Shown here: positions 60,002 to 64,000 of the stretch, in pieces
Numbering within the stretch: position 1 is the first letter of the stretch
Layout: every line of letters starts with the position of its first letter
Assembly (NCBI GenBank): GCA_910588975.1
Contig: CAJUSE010000005.1
Location: forward strand, 30,044 to 94,043
Length of the DNA: 64,000 bases
Reading direction: 5' to 3'
Source: an uncultured Oscillospiraceae bacterium
GTDB taxonomy: Bacteria; Bacillota; Clostridia; Oscillospirales; Oscillospiraceae
Made by a program: the position numbers and the translations under genes
The notes under the pieces: model-generated
The model's input: only the letters and a program-made list of their open reading frames with translations
The model's database searches: none
Told to the model about the DNA's origin: nothing

Positions 60002-60077
60002 GGTACGCCCGGAGGGACTCGAACCCCCAACATTCAGAACCGGAATCTGACGCTCTATCCAATTGAACTACGGACGC
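60001..60077 (-). tRNA. tRNA-Arg (anticodon CCG)
   Basis: 77-base cloverleaf on the minus strand: acceptor GCGTCCG pairs with CGGGCGT (G1-U72 and U4-G69 wobbles), D arm with TTCAATTGGATAGAGC, anticodon stem TCAGA/TCTGA with loop TTCCGGT (anticodon CCG), T arm GGGGGTTCGAGTCCCTC, encoded CCA at 60001-60003. It reads CGG codons. Confidence 0.95.
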
Positions 60078-60095
60078 ATTTCAAAGCGCTTGATT

Positions 60096-60124
60096 ATTAT
60101 AGCAAATCAGAGAGGAAATGTAAA
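60096..60124 (-). promoter_or_regulatory. tRNA-Arg promoter
   Basis: Minus strand TTTACA (60119-60124), 17-bp spacer, TATAAT (60096-60101), about 20 bases before the tRNA 5' end. Confidence 0.8.
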
Positions 60125-60197
60125 GGGGGATTTTCTAAAAAGTTTGTTTTTCTCTCTGTCTGTTTTGAAAAAGGACCCAGATGGGCATTGGACTTAC

Positions 60198-60237
60198 AAA
60201 AAGAGGAGCCATCCCGGATGGGATAGCTCCTCTTTTT
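60198..60237 (-). terminator. rpoC terminator
   Basis: AAAAAGAGGAGCCATCCC / GGGATAGCTCCTCTTTTT with one mismatch; a T-run on the minus strand just past the rpoC stop. Confidence 0.9.
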
Positions 60238-60244
60238 ATATTTC

Positions 60245-64000
<3,756 letters not shown>

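Overview
The window is a 64 kb chromosomal segment from a GC-rich (about 60% by eye) low-GC-lineage Gram-positive relative, most likely a gut Clostridia/Oscillospirales-type Bacillota. Reasons: a Gram-positive PolC replicase next to the pyrH-frr-uppS-cdsA-dxr-rseP block, split transketolase subunits, WG-repeat and S-layer-homology surface proteins, strong AGGAGG ribosome binding sites with frequent TTG/GTG starts, and many SigA-like TTGACA-17-TATAAT promoters. I see no transposase, prophage, integron, CRISPR array or rRNA. One tRNA (Arg, CCG) is present. No gene-free stretch exceeds 300 bases.

Layout. 1-10 kb: rpmF with its DUF177 partner, an RluA pseudouridine synthase, a polyamine transporter operon whose last gene fuses permease and binding protein (PotC-PotD), a FlK-like thioesterase, a YbaK-type deacylase, an AIM24-like protein, a DMT exporter, a 3-methyladenine glycosylase and a HAD phosphatase. 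10-15 kb: a transglutaminase-like protein and PcrA helicase (minus), then pyrB carrying a PyrI-type zinc tail. 15-27 kb: one long minus-strand block pyrH-frr-uppS-cdsA-dxr-rseP-ispG-lipoprotein-polC-membrane protein, joining replication, translation recycling, lipid and isoprenoid synthesis. 27-38 kb: M42 peptidase, DUF951, S1-domain protein, RarA with a LexA-like box, GNAT, amidohydrolase, AlkA-like glycosylase, an ArsR-MFS pair, and an anSME-like radical SAM protein overlapping a dienelactone hydrolase. 38-46 kb: an AT-rich island with a small membrane protein, a sigma factor with a Cys/His-rich PepSY membrane protein (candidate sensor pair) followed by a 10-bp-phased CTTAA array, PepV, a WG/SLH surface protein, Nth, and a glutaredoxin-like protein. 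46-52 kb: HAD, split transketolase, phosphohexomutase, Upp, TsaB, TsaE. 52-64 kb: SEDS protein, an AT-rich membrane protein, a second SLH surface protein behind an SD-sequestering hairpin, a TetR-APC permease pair sharing an operator, cardiolipin synthase, Dus, tRNA-Arg, and the 3' portion of rpoC running off the window.

Most of the window is ordinary housekeeping. The parts worth a second look are the CTTAA array behind the sigma/PepSY module, the SD-sequestering hairpin before the SLH protein, the PyrB-zinc-ribbon protein, the TetR/APC operator set and the SOS-like box at rarA. All functional names rest on reading motifs by eye; no database search was run.
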